7,076 nt of DNA, taken from positions 1 through 7,076 of the forward strand of contig CAREUR010000003.1 in NCBI GenBank assembly GCA_948968885.1. Direction: 5' to 3'. The notes below the pieces were generated by a model. The model was not told where the DNA came from. It saw only the letters and a list, made by a program, of their open reading frames with translations, and did no database searches. A program made the position numbers and the translations under genes. This DNA comes from an uncultured Eubacteriales bacterium (GTDB lineage: Bacteria; Bacillota; Clostridia; Oscillospirales; Acutalibacteraceae). Positions 1 to 5,672 of the stretch are shown in pieces; within the stretch, counting starts at the first letter, position 1; each line of letters opens with the position of its first letter.

Positions 1-2
1 AA

Positions 3-83
3 GCCATCATAACAGACAAGAACCCTGTTGCACCTCAGACTCCGGCACCTTCTGTTTTGAATGACGATTACTTGCCATTTTAA
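3..83 (+). CDS. ssb: Single-stranded DNA-binding protein, C-terminal end (partial)
   Basis: Only the last 26 codons are present, entering from the left edge. The peptide has a Pro/Ala/Thr-rich stretch (PVAPQTPAPS) and ends in NDDYLPF. This is the flexible linker and acidic tip of bacterial and phage SSB proteins, whose tails normally end in a form of DDDIPF. In the SSB family this tip binds partner replication and repair proteins, while the missing N-terminal OB fold binds single-stranded DNA. The stop codon at 81 is followed by the AAGGGGG ribosome site of the next gene, so the two are probably co-transcribed. The position just ahead of a replication initiator and a helicase fits a phage replication module. 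The tail is short but distinctive. Confidence 0.75.
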   Translation, partial: AIITDKNPVAPQTPAPSVLNDDYLPF

Positions 84-98
84 GGGGGATGAAAACTA

Positions 99-854
99 AT
101 GAATATGAGAAAATCCTATTATGCGGTGATTCCGGCGGCAGTGAGGTATGATAACAGAATAATTCCACACGCGAAACTTCTATACGGCGAAATAACGGCT
201 TTGTGCAATGAAAAGGGCTATTGCTGGGCAACAAACGATTATTTCAGCAGCCTTTACTCTGTGAGCAAAAGAACGATTTCTACGTGGATAAAGTCGCTTT
301 GCGATGCCGGGTATATCACATCAGATTTTGTGTTTGAAAATGACAGCAAAAAAGTCAAAGTTAGATGCTTAAAGGTGGAATCAAATTTCTATACCCGCAG
401 GATGAAAACTTCCATACCCTCACGAAGCAAACTTCATGACCCCCATGAAGAAAACTTCGCAGAGAATAATACAATTAATAATTCTTCGTCGCAACTTTCT
501 GAAACAGAAAAAAATCAGGAAGCTGAAAAGCAAAAAGTTGACGACAAGACGATTAAGGCAAGCAAAAAATTCGAGGCTGACAGCGAGCCATATAAATTGG
601 CGCTGTATCTTGAAAACTGCATCAGATTTAATGAGCCAAAATTTCCGCATAGCGAGCAGCGGCGCCAACGCTGGGCAAAAGACATTGACCGAATGCTTCG
701 AATAGATAAAATCGACCCGGACGAAGCCGCCGCGATAATCGCATGGAGCCAGAAGGATTCGTTTTGGCGCAGCAACATCTTATCCGGGAAAAAGCTGAGG
801 GAAAAGTATCCGCAGCTGCTAATGAAAATGAATCAAAACCAGAGGTTAAGCTAA
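99..854 (+). CDS. Phage replication initiator, winged-helix N-terminus (DnaD/lambda O-like)
   Basis: The 251-residue protein has a helix-turn-helix domain at about residues 5-75, with the recognition region around WATNDYFSSL and VSKRTISTWI. A hydrophilic, low-complexity linker follows at about 105-160. The C-terminal domain, about 163-245, ends in the block FWRSNILSGKKLREKYPQL (222-240), common in phage replisome organisers. Known proteins of this design bind the phage origin with the N-terminal domain and help load the helicase with the C-terminal one. AAGGGGG at 82-88 supports the ATG at 99; an ATG at 105 is also possible. The stop at 852-854 abuts the helicase ATG at 855, so the two are translated as a unit. 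The DNA coding for the linker carries 23-bp tandem repeats. The gene looks intact. Confidence 0.85.
   Translation: MNMRKSYYAVIPAAVRYDNRIIPHAKLLYGEITALCNEKGYCWATNDYFSSLYSVSKRTISTWIKSLCDAGYITSDFVFENDSKKVKVRCLKVESNFYTRRMKTSIPSRSKLHDPHEENFAENNTINNSSSQLSETEKNQEAEKQKVDDKTIKASKKFEADSEPYKLALYLENCIRFNEPKFPHSEQRRQRWAKDIDRMLRIDKIDPDEAAAIIAWSQKDSFWRSNILSGKKLREKYPQLLMKMNQNQRLS
383..460 (+). repeat. 23-bp iterons inside the initiator gene, putative phage replication origin
   Basis: AAACTTC occurs at 406, 429 and 452, and AAATTTC at 383, all exactly 23 bp apart. The first three periods also share (A/T)ACCC about ten bases in and CA-N-GA(A/T)G near their end. The junctions form a dyad, GA(A/T)G-N4-CTTC, at 401-412, 424-435 and 447-458. 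Since 23 is not a multiple of 3, the repeats are read in different frames, so selection on the protein does not explain them. Position between the DNA-binding and loader domains of the initiator, with AT-rich DNA on the right, matches the lambda O/ori arrangement. The repeats are seen directly; the origin role is inferred. Confidence 0.75.
465..483. other. AT-rich stretch beside the iterons, possible DNA unwinding element
   Basis: Eighteen of 19 bases are A or T, directly to the right of the last iteron. In iteron origins such a stretch is where the strands first open. The role is inferred from position and composition only. Confidence 0.45.
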
Positions 855-1970
855 ATGCATGCAATTGAATCCGTACAAACGGCGGAGCAGTCAGTAATCG
901 GAGCGATAATTTTAGATGAGAAGTCCTTGAGCGCTGTGATTGACATCATAAAGCCTGAGGATTTTTATTTTGCAGAATTGAAATCCTGCTACGAAGCTAT
1001 TTTGAAGCTATCAAGAAACGGCAAACCAATTGACTTTGTGACAGTTTTGACCCGGGTAACCGCAGATGGAGTCCATGATAAAGCCGTGATGAAAAAGCTG
1101 TTGCTGAGGTGCACCGAGATTACGCCGTCTATTCGCAATATCGAGCAGTATGCAAAAATCGTGGCGAACTCGCATAAGGCCAGGAAATTACAGGGAACTT
1201 TTCAGTCTTACATGCTTGACGGAGTGAGCGCTGAAAACGTCGATGAAGTCGCAGAAAAAGCGATGTCAGAGTTGTTTGAAATCGTAAAAGCCAGAACTTC
1301 AAAAAAGTTGCAAAACATCGGAGACGTCGGCCTTCAGCTGTTTGATGATTACAGCAAAAACGAAGAAGATACAATCCGCACTGATACGGGGTTTACAAAG
1401 CTAGATGGCTTCTTAAAAGGCATGAGTGCTGGCAATTTGATAATTCTCGCCGCCAGGCCGAAAGTTGGCAAGACATCTTTTGCCCTGTCAATTGCTGAAA
1501 ACGCAGCCATGACGGGGAAAACAGTTGCCTTTTACAGCCTTGAAATGGAAAGCCGGGAAATCTATGAGCGCCTGCTTTCAAAAAGGGCTCCGATAGCGAT
1601 GAATACGCTGATTGACCGCAAGTTCAAGGATAAAAAAAGATCGCCCAAAATACGAACTGAAGAAGTCAATAAGATTGCTGAAACCATCGATGGAACTTAC
1701 AAGTTACCGATAAAAATCAACGATAACCCAGCATGTACGGTAAATGATATTCGATTAGAGACGAGAATGCTCAATAATTTGGGCCTAATCGTGGTTGATT
1801 ACCTTCAATTGATGCGCAGCAGCAGGCGTTATGATACCAGGAACTTAGAGATTGGCTCTATTTGCCGGGATTTAAAATGCTTGGCCTCAGAATTGGGCGT
1901 GCCGGTGCTGTGTTTATCGCAGCTAAACCGAGTAAGCGATGAAAACTCCAGGCCACAGGGAAAAACTTAG
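855..1970 (+). CDS. Replicative DNA helicase, DnaB type, truncated at the C-terminus
   Basis: The N-terminal DnaB domain (about residues 1-105, with the typical opening AEQSVIGAIILDEKSL) and a RecA-like ATPase domain from about 175 are clear. Walker A is ARPKVGKTS (200-208) with Lys206, SLEME is at 228-232, Walker B is GLIVVDYLQL with Asp315, and SQLNR is at 355-359. Full-length family members run about 440-460 residues. Here homology stops after RPQ (368) and three unrelated residues lead to a TAG. The region that normally follows (LSDLRESG, the arginine finger and the last strands) is absent, so hexameric helicase activity is very unlikely. The start is fixed by the stop of the initiator gene immediately before it and by AGAGG at 841-845. 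It would have unwound the phage fork after loading by the initiator. Confidence 0.85.
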   Translation: MHAIESVQTAEQSVIGAIILDEKSLSAVIDIIKPEDFYFAELKSCYEAILKLSRNGKPIDFVTVLTRVTADGVHDKAVMKKLLLRCTEITPSIRNIEQYAKIVANSHKARKLQGTFQSYMLDGVSAENVDEVAEKAMSELFEIVKARTSKKLQNIGDVGLQLFDDYSKNEEDTIRTDTGFTKLDGFLKGMSAGNLIILAARPKVGKTSFALSIAENAAMTGKTVAFYSLEMESREIYERLLSKRAPIAMNTLIDRKFKDKKRSPKIRTEEVNKIAETIDGTYKLPIKINDNPACTVNDIRLETRMLNNLGLIVVDYLQLMRSSRRYDTRNLEIGSICRDLKCLASELGVPVLCLSQLNRVSDENSRPQGKT

Positions 1971-2069
1971 ATACAAGGTTTTTGCATTATGTTTAGTCGC
2001 GGTAGTAAAATAGATGGACTTGGAATGATAGACTATTTTTATAATAACCCTGGACTTTTTGAGGAGTAA
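1971..2069 (+). pseudogene. Short orphan reading frame after the helicase stop
   Basis: After the TAG at 1968 the same frame stays open for 32 codons up to a TAA at 2067. An ATG at 1989 would give 26 residues: SRGSKIDGLGMIDYFYNN and then PGLFEE. The ending looks like a real protein C-terminus and not random translation, but I do not recognise the family. No good ribosome site precedes the ATG. The likeliest reading is the tail of a gene whose front was removed by the deletion that also cut the helicase. It is followed closely by a terminator, which fits the end of a transcription unit. Confidence 0.35.
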
Positions 2070-2108
2070 GCATATTCAGAAATATTTTCACATTTAAAAA
2101 TTAAATTA

Positions 2109-2154
2109 TAGCTCTTTTGCTGAAAATAAAATTTGGCAAAAGGGCTAGCTTTTT
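2109..2154 (+). terminator. Rho-independent terminator closing the replication module
   Basis: An 11-bp stem with one G-U pair, AGCTCTTTTGC (2110-2120) with GCAAAAGGGCT (2136-2146), can be extended by one T-A pair. It encloses a 15-base loop and is followed by a T run at 2150-2154. It lies about 40 bases after the last stop codon of the upstream genes. Confidence 0.75.
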
Positions 2155-2191
2155 GCTCAAATTTTTTTCGTTTGTGCCAGAGCTCTTAAAA

Positions 2192-2340
2192 TAGCATCCC
2201 CCCGGGGGTCTTGACGATCGAAATGCTTAAGAACCGTGCACCGACGGCCCCCCTCTCTTTACACCGACGGCTCGCGCGCGTGGTTTTTGGGAAAGTGCCT
2301 TTGGACGGCGATGCAATGGGGCGCACAGCAATTATAAGGA
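2192..2340. other. GC-rich gene-free block ahead of terS, candidate packaging (cos) site
   Basis: Within the gene-free stretch 2070-2349, the part from 2192 is much richer in G and C than its surroundings. It holds the palindrome CCCCCGGGGG (2199-2208), a direct repeat CACCGACGGC at 2239-2248 and 2262-2271, a third GACGGC at 2304-2309, and an alternating CG run at 2271-2280. In many phages with terminases of this type the cohesive-end site lies just upstream of the small-subunit gene. The composition and repeats are seen; the packaging role is inferred from position alone. The rest of 2070-2191 holds only the terminator and AT-rich DNA. Confidence 0.35.
2239..2271 (+). repeat. Direct repeat CACCGACGGC x2
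   Basis: Identical 10-base copies lie at 2239-2248 and 2262-2271, 23 bp apart, with the inner GACGGC seen again at 2304-2309. These could be terminase-binding sites, since small subunits often recognise repeated motifs near cos, but that is inference. Confidence 0.5.
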
Positions 2341-2349
2341 TGTGATAAA

Positions 2350-2706
2350 TTGGAAAAAACGGATAGAAACGAGCAAGCCGAAGCAATTTTGGAGCTTGCA
2401 AAACAGCATGGGATCGAGGATAATTTCTTTTTCATGACGACTTTCAAAAGGTACCAGGTGCAAATTAGGATTTTGGAAGAGCTGGAGAATACAATCCAAA
2501 AGGAAGGCATTCTGGTTACCAAAGAGTACGTGAAAGGCCGAAAAAACGTCTATTCACACCCTGCGATGGCTGATTACAACCGTACTACGGACAGCGCGAA
2601 CAAAACGGTTGCGACACTCATGCGGATTATAACGACGCTTGGCAGCCGGAAGGACGGCGAGGAGCCCGACCCGCTGCTTGAAATCCTAGCAGGGAAGCCA
2701 AAATGA
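2350..2706 (+). CDS. terS: Phage terminase small subunit, P27 type
   Basis: The 118-residue protein is helical and charged. It has the pattern of P27-family small subunits: a central stretch RILEELENTIQKEGILV (about 38-54), then a basic segment with a hairpin-like VKGRKNVYSHPAM, then a helix ending TLMRIITTLGSR. The family recognises phage DNA at the packaging start and hands it to the large subunit. Translation most likely begins at the TTG at 2350, because AAGGA at 2336-2340 lies nine bases ahead and no in-frame ATG with a better site is seen. The stop overlaps the next start as ATGA (2703-2706), a typical terS-terL coupling. The gene itself looks intact, but its partner is broken. Confidence 0.75.
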   Translation: MEKTDRNEQAEAILELAKQHGIEDNFFFMTTFKRYQVQIRILEELENTIQKEGILVTKEYVKGRKNVYSHPAMADYNRTTDSANKTVATLMRIITTLGSRKDGEEPDPLLEILAGKPK

Positions 2707-3083
2707 TTGCCCATAAGAGTTATGATTACGCGGAGGGTGTGATAAAACGTGAAATTGCAGCGCCAAAATACGTCATAAAGCAGTGCGAGGAATTTCTCAA
2801 AATCTGCGATGGAAAGTCAGAAAAGTATTTCTTGGATGAAGAAAAACTGCAGCAAATCGACAAAGTCTTAAAGATGCTAGTAATGCCGCGCGGTTTGAAG
2901 GCTGGCTGCAGTATTTATGAGTGTTCATGCGGATATCAGTGGCTGTTTTACACAGCGATTCTTTGTGTTGTGCATCGCAAAAACCCCGATAGTCGGCGCT
3001 ATGAAACCGCGATATTAGAGATAGCCCGGAAAAACTTCAAAAGTGTGACATGTTTCCGTACAACCATCACTCTGCGGAGATAA
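2703..3083 (+). pseudogene. terL: Phage terminase large subunit, 5' exon only, interrupted by group II intron
   Basis: True coding sequence runs to 3042, giving 113 residues; the 13 residues after that are translated intron ending at a TAA. The segment MPRGLKAGCSIYECSCGYQW (about 60-79) and RRYETAILEIARKN (99-112) are typical of large terminases. RKN-x-K is their variant Walker A, which in intact proteins reads on as RKNFKT. The break falls one base into the codon for the expected Thr. Family members are about 500-570 residues with an ATPase motor and a nuclease domain, nearly all of which is missing here. No 3' exon of this same gene is found downstream; the next terminase fragment repeats the Walker A region and is a different protein. 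The gene overlaps terS by four bases. Confidence 0.8.
3031..3042 (+). other. Intron-binding sites IBS2 and IBS1 in the terL exon
   Basis: The last six exon bases, TCAAAA (3037-3042), are complementary to TTTTGA at 3455-3460 in the intron. AAACT (3032-3036) is complementary to AGTTT at 3394-3398. The order and spacing of the two intron sites, EBS2 about 60 bases before EBS1, are as expected for group II introns. This fixes the intron's left end at 3043. Confidence 0.6.
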
Positions 3084-3740
3084 GCTCCGCAGACACAGCC
3101 CGTGTGATGACAAAAACGGAGGGTTCTTTGAACTAAAGAACAACAACTGATAGTCCGATGAGTGGAATGAAGGAGTAACGCCCAGAAACGCTCACACTAA
3201 GACTCCGACTGGCTCTGCCCAAAAGGCAGATGTTCAGAAGCTCGGTGAAGTCGGCTGAGAACTGCCGTAAAGTGAAACAACTACGAAAGCTGCCCAGAGG
3301 TGGGCGGTGCAGTCTACAGGCCGGGTGTCTATAAATTACCTATGGCTAGAATGACCGGAAGGTCTGATGAACTTGCGAATGTACAGGTCTAGAAGTTTAA
3401 TACGTAGAAATGCGTATGTTTGCGAAAGCGGCGCATGTGCGGCTGAGTATGAATTTTTGATAAGAAAAACCGTATGCCATTAAAGGTGACATCAAGCATG
3501 CAGGCTTAGAGTAATGGCCTAAGGGTAAATGAACAGATAGGATTACTGGAACATGGAAAGCTACACGGCGAAAAAGTTTGGAGACGAAAAAAATAAGCTC
3601 CTTAACGTGTGGTGAGAGTAGTGGCACGACCGATGAAGTTTCTGTAACGGAAATGGAGGAACAGCCACAAGTCAAATTAAGAATCAAATACAAACAAATA
3701 AGTAAACGTAGCTTCGAGTAAGACAAAGAAAATCAAGTCC
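3043..3740 (+). ncRNA. Group II intron ribozyme, domains I-III and start of IV
   Basis: This gene-free stretch shows the folded-RNA character of a group II intron. A 9-bp perfect hairpin joins TCTGCGGAG (3071-3079) to CTCCGCAGA (3085-3093). A 6-bp hairpin, TCTGCC/GGCAGA, lies at 3214-3230, and a GAAA tetraloop on a GC stem at 3422-3429. Candidate EBS2 and EBS1 are at 3394-3398 and 3455-3460. The stretch with GGAAATGGAGGAACAGCC near 3648-3666 resembles the region that precedes the protein gene in clostridial introns, as I recall it. The catalytic domain V is lost with the 3' end, so the RNA should be inactive in cis. Confidence 0.75.
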
Positions 3741-4858
3741 GAGAGGAGTTGATGCCTATGTTGGTTCGCAAGCAACGAAAGAGAGCATTAAAACAAAGCA
3801 ATTTAAGACATCTTGAATATTACGGAATGCAGGAGACTTTTGATAAACTATATGCCAGCAGTAAAAACAGCAAAATCTTCACAAACCTCATAGAAATAAT
3901 CAGAAGTGAAGAAAATATAAAGTTGGCGTATAGAAATATCAAGAAAAATGCAGGAAGCAACACGTGCGGAGTAGACGAACTCACAATCAAAGACATAAAA
4001 ATGTTGACAGAGAGAGTATATCGGAACTGTGCGGAAAAAGATGTCATGGTACAAACCAAAAGCAGTAAGACGTGTAGAAATTCCAAAGCCAAATGGAAAA
4101 ACAAGACCACTAGGAATTCCGACAATATGGGACAGAATGGTGCAACAAAGTATCCTGCAAGTATTAGAGCCGATATGTGAAGCAAAATTCAGCAAGCATT
4201 CATACGGATTTAGGCTGAACAAATGGCGGAAAATACAGTTGCAGAGGCATACAATAAAATACAGCATAGTCAATTGCACTTCGTTGTTGACATAGATATA
4301 AAAGGTTTCTTCGACAACATAAACCACGCAAAGCTAATAAAACAAATTTGGCAGATAGGAATCAGAGACAAAACCTTAATCTGTATCATCAAAGAAATGC
4401 TGATGGCACCTGTGATAATGCCGAACGGAGAAATAATTTATCCAACAAAGGGAACACCACAAGGAGGAGTGTTATCGCCACTATTGGCGAATATCGTGCT
4501 AAACGAGCTAGACTGGTGGATTTTGTCTCAGTGGGAGAATATGTACAGTGTTATGGAAAAACCATCGAAACCAAACTACAGCACAAATGGCGAAAGAAAC
4601 CTTGGAGGCGTATACAGGAGTCTTAGAAAAACCGGACTCAAGGAAATGTACATAATACGCTATGCAGACGACTTCAAAATCTTTTGCCGAAAGCGAAGCG
4701 ACACCAACAAGGTATTTATCGCAGTAAAGCAATGGTTAAAAGAGCGATTAGACCTTGAAATCAGCGAAGAAAAATCAAAAGTGGTAAACCTTAAAAAGAG
4801 CTATTCGGAATTTCTCGGTATAAAACTGAAAGCTGTTCCAAAAGGCAAGGAATATAGA
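3043..4858 (+). mobile_element. Group II intron, 3'-truncated
   Basis: It begins with GTGTGAC, fitting the group II consensus GTGYG, directly after matched IBS sequences in the terL Walker A codons. About 700 bases of structured ribozyme DNA (domains I-III) precede a reverse transcriptase gene of the LtrA type, in the usual domain IV place. Homology to the protein ends near 4855, where terminase sequence of another gene begins. The thumb, DNA-binding and endonuclease parts are missing. So are ribozyme domains V and VI; I find no domain V-like hairpin between 4877 and 5311. The element cannot splice or move by itself. The 5' end is well supported; the 3' coordinate is the breakpoint, good to about 10 bases. 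Confidence 0.85.
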
Positions 4859-4876
4859 GTTTGGCATTGTGGATAA
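3752..4876 (+). pseudogene. ltrA: Group II intron reverse transcriptase/maturase, frameshifted and truncated
   Basis: AGAGGAG (3742-3748) precedes ATGs at 3752 and 3758; the second has the better spacing. Three frames must be joined. The N-terminal frame, to about 4012, holds the RT0 region (NAGSNTCGVDELTI). The next frame, about 4013-4220, gives EIPKPNGKTRPLGIPTIWDR and the KHSYGFR block. The third, from about 4221, gives VVDIDIKGFFDNI (4283 on), GTPQGGVLSP (4451-4480), the catalytic YADD (4661-4672) and SEFLGIKLK (RT7). The first shift lies in an AG-dinucleotide run (4009-4016) and looks like loss of one AG; the second, near 4221, looks like one lost base. The thumb (domain X), D and endonuclease parts are absent. 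Such proteins help the intron RNA fold and copy it into new DNA sites; this copy is dead. Confidence 0.85.
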
Positions 4877-5000
4877 AAATATGGGTTTTAGAAAGTACAA
4901 AGAGACTTTATTTATGGTTATCCGAAAAAACGGAAAAAGCACCATGCTAGATCGTTTATTGAAATACTTAGTTGTTCCATTACATATTTCCTCTTTTTAA
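4857..5000 (+). pseudogene. Fragment of a second phage terminase large subunit
   Basis: The frame through 4857 reads EFGIVDKNMGFRKYKETLF and then MVIRKNGKSTMLDRLLKYLV. FGIVDK, a basic FRKYKE segment, and the Walker A variant RKNGKST followed by a hydrophobic helix are typical of another branch of large terminases, where full proteins read FGIVDKDTGLR near the same place. An internal ATG at 4881 would give 39 residues. Homology fades near 4970 and a TAA follows at 4998. The fragment cannot be the 3' exon of the terL at 2703, because it repeats the same Walker A segment with a different sequence. It joins the intron reverse transcriptase without a gap, so the junction is a recombination scar. 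About 50 of some 550 residues remain. Confidence 0.65.
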
Positions 5001-5056
5001 TGTTTTTGTACAAATCTTGGGTTTAAGATAATATCCCAAAATTAAGATCAGCATAA

Positions 5057-5250
5057 AAATTCAGTTTAAGTATTTTTATACACAAAAAAGATCCACCTGC
5101 AAGACGGCTAGCTAAAAGGTATATATTTTAAAAAAATTCCAGAAAGTTCTCCCTCTCCAAAATGCGATTTCATGACTTGCGTTACAGCTGTACAAGTATC
5201 CTGTATGATAAAGGTTATAGAGTTGAAAGATATTCAATCATGCTCCTTGC
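5057..5250 (+). pseudogene. Tyrosine recombinase (phage integrase), C-terminal remnant
   Basis: The frame through 5162 reads KMRFHDLRYSCTSILYDKGY. This is the HxxR box of phage integrases (usually IRFHDLRHSCASLL), with His and the catalytic Arg present. Upstream in the same frame, past one stop at 5129, IFIHKKDPPARRLAKRYIF fits the part that normally precedes the box. After KGYR, the next frame gives LKDIQS, the start of the family's LKDIQxWLGH segment, so one extra base near 5221 seems to shift the frame. The GH motif and the catalytic Tyr are not recognisable. The remnant ends some 60 bases from the tRNA-Ala 3' end, the usual place for int beside its attachment site. Bases 5001-5056, between it and the terminase scrap, show nothing but a weak TTGGG/CCCAA hairpin. 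Confidence 0.7.
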
Positions 5251-5311
5251 AAAACTATTTCAATTTATAATTTTAGGGTTTCAGAAAATTTTTAGAAAAG
5301 GCAAACTTTTA

Positions 5312-5343
5312 TGGTGGAGGTAAGCGGGATCGAACCGCTGACC
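5312..5343. other. Putative phage attachment site (att) in the tRNA-Ala 3' end
   Basis: Phage-derived DNA stops at the CCA end of tRNA-Ala(UGC), and an integrase remnant lies next to it. Integrases of this family commonly use tRNA 3' halves as the core, which rebuilds an intact tRNA. The partner copy would be outside the window to the left, so the core length cannot be measured here. Confidence 0.45.
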
Positions 5344-5387
5344 CCCTGCTTGCAAAGCAGGTGCTCTCCCAGCTGAGCTATACCCCC
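5312..5387 (-). tRNA. tRNA-Ala (anticodon UGC)
   Basis: Read on the minus strand, the gene is 76 bases long including an encoded CCA. The acceptor stem is GGGGGTA/TACCTCC with one G-U pair. The D arm is AGCTCAGCTGGGAGAGC, the anticodon arm CCTGC-TTTGCAA-GCAGG, and the T arm carries GGTTCGATCC. The anticodon UGC reads GCA and, by wobble, other Ala codons. It is the second gene of a two-tRNA unit, 16 bases after tRNA-Ala(GGC). Its 3' end is the border with the phage remnant, so any original terminator has been displaced. Confidence 0.96.
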
Positions 5388-5403
5388 ATGTACTAAGGCG
5401 ATA

Positions 5404-5479
<76 letters not shown>

Positions 5480-5522
5480 ACAATTTATATCAATTTAAAA
5501 ATAATCTCTCAGAACATTTCAC

Positions 5523-5551
5523 ATTATACCACCCGCAAAAACTTTTTGCAA
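5523..5551 (-). promoter_or_regulatory. Promoter of the tRNA-Ala pair
   Basis: On the minus strand, TTGCAA (5546-5551) and TATAAT (5523-5528) are separated by exactly 17 bases, and the -10 box is preceded by TGG, making an extended -10 (TGnTATAAT). This strong sigma-A-type signal fits a stable-RNA operon. Transcription would begin near 5516, about 37 bases before the first tRNA. Confidence 0.85.
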
Positions 5552-5602
5552 GTACTTTTTTACTTTTAGCACATAGTTTTTTTGCCATAGCTTAAAAAAT
5601 TC

Positions 5603-5631
5603 TTGCTCCGGCACAAAAAAAAGAGTATACT
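5603..5631 (+). promoter_or_regulatory. Promoter of the phosphoglucomutase gene
   Basis: TTGCTC (5603-5608) and TATACT (5626-5631) lie 17 bases apart, a good housekeeping-sigma promoter. Transcription would begin near 5638 and leave a leader of about 60 bases. It is divergent from the tRNA promoter, about 50 bases away. Confidence 0.7.
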
Positions 5632-5656
5632 AAATATTAGAAAAACCTTATCAAAT

Positions 5657-5672
5657 GGCCGCAGTAACGGCC
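5657..5672 (+). promoter_or_regulatory. Small hairpin in the pgcA leader
   Basis: GGCCG (5657-5661) pairs with CGGCC (5668-5672) around a six-base loop. The heptamer GGCCGCA also occurs twice in direct order (5657-5663, 5669-5675). No T run follows, so this is not a terminator. It could stabilise the leader or be a protein site; the function is unknown. Confidence 0.35.

Larger units (their letters stand above)
1..5311. mobile_element. Degraded prophage remnant ending at tRNA-Ala
   Basis: This stretch contains only phage-type genes or their fragments: ssb tail, replication initiator, truncated DnaB-type helicase, small and large terminase, a second terminase fragment and an integrase fragment. 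A group II intron sits inside it. It ends at the 3' end of a tRNA-Ala gene, a common integrase target. Structural, lysis and repressor genes are missing, so large deletions have occurred. The left border lies outside the window. The two terminase large-subunit fragments are from different lineages, so more than one phage may have contributed. The identity of the parts is seen in the sequence; the common origin as one remnant is inferred. Confidence 0.8.

Noticed and set aside
383..474. Regular 23-bp repeats as a possible CRISPR array
   Set aside because: There are no spacers between units, the repeats are degenerate and tandem, and they lie within a coding gene; iterons fit better.
2223..2345. 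40-codon frame from ATG 2223 upstream of terS
   Set aside because: No ribosome site, arginine-rich translation of GC-rich repeats, and better explained as non-coding packaging-site DNA; kept only as a test in the cos finding.
1959..3037. Ten-base identity GGAAAAACTT at the helicase breakpoint (1959-1968) and at the terL exon before the intron (3028-3037)
   Set aside because: A ten-base match of low complexity is expected several times by chance in a window of this size, and the following bases differ, so it does not show a second intron insertion.
3365..3385. CTGATGA followed by GAA, resembling a hammerhead ribozyme core
   Set aside because: The GAAA box and the flanking stems are missing; the bases lie within domain I of the group II intron.
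3820..4327. Long minus-strand reading frames opposite the reverse transcriptase
   Set aside because: Shadows of the plus-strand RT gene; hydrophobic translations of an A-rich coding strand.
5017..5039. TTGGG/CCCAA hairpin as a terminator
   Set aside because: Only five base pairs, a long AT loop and no T run follow.
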